From JBLHUT01 sp047629975 (lineage in GTDB: Bacteria; Pseudomonadota; Alphaproteobacteria; Rhodobacterales; Rhodobacteraceae): a DNA stretch of 6,199 bases. Made by a program: the position numbers and the translations under genes. Below are positions 4,655 to 6,199 of this stretch, piece after piece (the stretch's first letter is position 1; each line of letters opens with the position of its first letter). The stretch covers positions 1 to 6,199 of the forward strand of contig JBLHUT010000213.1 in NCBI GenBank assembly GCA_047629975.1, read 5' to 3'. The notes beneath the pieces are model-generated. The model was not told where the DNA came from. It searched no databases and was given only the letters and a program-made list of their open reading frames with translations.

Positions 4655-6199
4655 ATGAATGGTATGATGATGCAGACTCCGCTCAAGATAGTGGATATTC
4701 TGGCTTTCGCCGCGCAGACCCACAAGGACGCGGAAGTTGTCTCGGTGAGGTGCGAGGGCGACATCCATCGCCAAAGCTATCCCGAGACGTTTCAGCGTGC
4801 GGCACAATTGGCCCATGCTCTGGTGGCCCACGGGATATCGCAGGGCGACAGGGTGGCAACGCTGGCGTGGAACGGCCATCGGCATCTGGAGCTTTATTAC
4901 GCGATTTCGGGGATCGGGGCGGTGTGCCACACGATCAACCCGCGTCTTTCGGCAGAACAGATGCTTTATATCATCAGCCATGCCGGTGACCGCTTGCTGT
5001 TTGTGGATCTGACGTTTGTGCCGCTGATTGCGGCGCTTGCGGATCGTTTGCCGGCCGACCTGCGGTTTGTGATCATGACGGACAGGCCGCATATGCCGCA
5101 AACCGGCTTTGCGAGCCTTTGTTACGAAGAGATGTTGGCAGGGCAGGCGGAGCAGTACGACTGGCCCGATCTGCCGGAAAATTCTGCCGCGGCCCTGTGT
5201 TATACTTCGGGGACGACGGGAAACCCCAAGGGGGTGCTGTTTTCACATCGCTCCACGGTGTTGCATGCGATGATGGTTATTATTGCGCTGCCTGATGCGC
5301 TTAGACCGGGGCGCAAGATCCTGCCGGTGGTGCCGCTGTTTCATGTCAACGCCTGGGGCTTGCCGTATGCGGCGCCATTGGCGGGGGCGGGGCTTGTGTT
5401 TCCGGGGTCTGCACTTGACGGGGAAAGCCTGTTCGATCTGATGAACGACGAGCAGGTCTATTCGGCATGGGGTGTGCCGACTGTCTGGACCGGCCTTCTG
5501 GCGCAGATCAAGGCCGAGGGGCGGCTTCCTGCGGGCTTTGGGGATGTGGTGATCGGCGGTTCTGCGGCGTCTCCTTCGATGATTGCGACCTTCGAGGCGG
5601 CAGGTGTCAATGTCTGCCACGCATGGGGCATGACCGAGATGAGCCCGGTGGGCACGCAGGGCAATCTGCCTGCGGGGATGGCCGGTTTGTCGCCCGAGGA
5701 GCGTTTGCGGTTGAAGTCGAAACAGGGGCGGGCCTTGTTCGGGGTCGATCTGAAGATCGTCGACGAGGCGGGCAGGCGCCTGCCGCATGACGGTGCGGCG
5801 ACGGGGGCGTTGTTTGTGCGGGGCAACAGTGTGGCGTCAGGGTACTTCGAAAACCCCGAAGCAAGTGCCGCGGCGTGCGATGCCGAGGGTTGGTTTTCGA
5901 CCGGCGACATTGCCAGCATTGACCCTGACGGCTTCATGAGTATTTCCGACCGTGCCAAGGACCTTATCAAATCGGGCGGCGAGTGGATCAGCTCGATTGA
6001 TCTGGAAAATATCGTGATGGCCCACAAGGATGTGGCCGGTTGTGCGGTGATCGCGGTGCCGCATCCGAAATGGGAGGAGCGCCCGCTGCTGGTGGTGGCG
6101 CTTGAGCCGGGGTGCCTCCCTGACGCGGCGGGCCTGATGGCGATGTTCGGACAAGAGTTTGCCAACTGGCAACTCCCCGATGATGTGGTCTTTGTCGAG
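4655..6199 (+). CDS. Acyl-CoA ligase, fatty-acyl/methylthiopropionyl-CoA ligase type (3' end cut by window)
   Basis: This is an ANL-superfamily AMP-forming acyl-CoA ligase with 515 residues visible and no stop before the window edge. It activates a carboxylic acid through an acyl-adenylate and then forms the CoA thioester. The adenylation motifs are intact: the P-loop-like YTSGTTGNPKGV (183-194), PLFHVNAWG (227-235), AWGMTEMSP (323-331), STGD with Asp418 (415-418) and DRAKDLIKSGGEWIS (432-446), where Arg433 is the conserved ribose/phosphate contact. Family members are about 540 residues, so only about 25-30 residues are missing. These should include the C-terminal PKTxxGK-type catalytic lysine, which cannot be checked here. 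The N-terminus (MNGMMMQTPLKIVDIL) resembles the group containing DmdB and medium/long-chain fatty-acid ligases. The start at 4655 is supported by AGGAGG. The gene is divergent from the MDR reductase. The acyl substrate cannot be assigned from sequence alone. Confidence 0.9.
   Translation, partial: MNGMMMQTPLKIVDILAFAAQTHKDAEVVSVRCEGDIHRQSYPETFQRAAQLAHALVAHGISQGDRVATLAWNGHRHLELYYAISGIGAVCHTINPRLSAEQMLYIISHAGDRLLFVDLTFVPLIAALADRLPADLRFVIMTDRPHMPQTGFASLCYEEMLAGQAEQYDWPDLPENSAAALCYTSGTTGNPKGVLFSHRSTVLHAMMVIIALPDALRPGRKILPVVPLFHVNAWGLPYAAPLAGAGLVFPGSALDGESLFDLMNDEQVYSAWGVPTVWTGLLAQIKAEGRLPAGFGDVVIGGSAASPSMIATFEAAGVNVCHAWGMTEMSPVGTQGNLPAGMAGLSPEERLRLKSKQGRALFGVDLKIVDEAGRRLPHDGAATGALFVRGNSVASGYFENPEASAAACDAEGWFSTGDIASIDPDGFMSISDRAKDLIKSGGEWISSIDLENIVMAHKDVAGCAVIAVPHPKWEERPLLVVALEPGCLPDAAGLMAMFGQEFANWQLPDDVVFVE

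Noticed and set aside
4456..4764. Upstream extension of the MDR reductase to a 447-residue frame
   Set aside because: The extra residues are not family-like and would run through the divergent hairpin region and into the opposite ligase gene. ATG at 4455 has a good ribosome site and the expected N-terminus.

Overview
The window is about 60% GC and densely coded. Codon use (GGC, GCG, CTG, GTC, GAT) and the gene families suggest an alphaproteobacterium, most likely a Rhodobacteraceae/Roseobacter-type organism. That placement is inferred from general familiarity, not from a marker gene. There are six protein genes, all intact inside the window except the last, which runs off the right edge. No RNA gene, CRISPR array, transposase or integrase is visible.

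Layout, left to right. (1) Two plus-strand genes come first. One is a PrpF-fold isomerase best read as 4-oxalomesaconate tautomerase (9-1112). The other is a TauE/SafE-type polytopic membrane transporter (1194-1955). (2) A short convergent gap follows, with a weak terminator-like stem (1964-1990). (3) Three minus-strand genes point leftwards, in transcription order: an MDR-superfamily NADPH-dependent enone/enal reductase (4455-3421), a single-domain cupin (3316-2903) and a family-3 solute-binding-fold protein without a signal peptide (2756-2040). Gaps of 104 and 146 nt between them allow read-through but also leave room for separate promoters. The first gap holds a GC-rich hairpin, and the second holds a perfect 10-bp AT-rich inverted repeat. 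(4) A 199-bp divergent intergenic region (4456-4654) carries a large imperfect hairpin and a smaller related dyad. (5) A plus-strand acyl-CoA ligase of the fatty-acyl/methylthiopropionyl-CoA ligase type (4655 to the window end) lacks only about its last 25-30 residues here.

How the genes may work together: all three enzymes suit catabolism of carboxylic or aromatic acids. The ligase activates an acid as its CoA thioester. The MDR enzyme reduces a conjugated C=C. The tautomerase belongs to the gallate/protocatechuate 4,5-cleavage (oxalomesaconate) route. The transporter could move an organic or sulfur anion. The sequence does not prove that these steps form one pathway, and nothing here looks like a clearly new multi-gene system. 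The points most worth a second look are the solute-binding-fold protein with no possible in-frame signal peptide, the AT-rich palindrome upstream of it, and the hairpin in the divergent promoter region.
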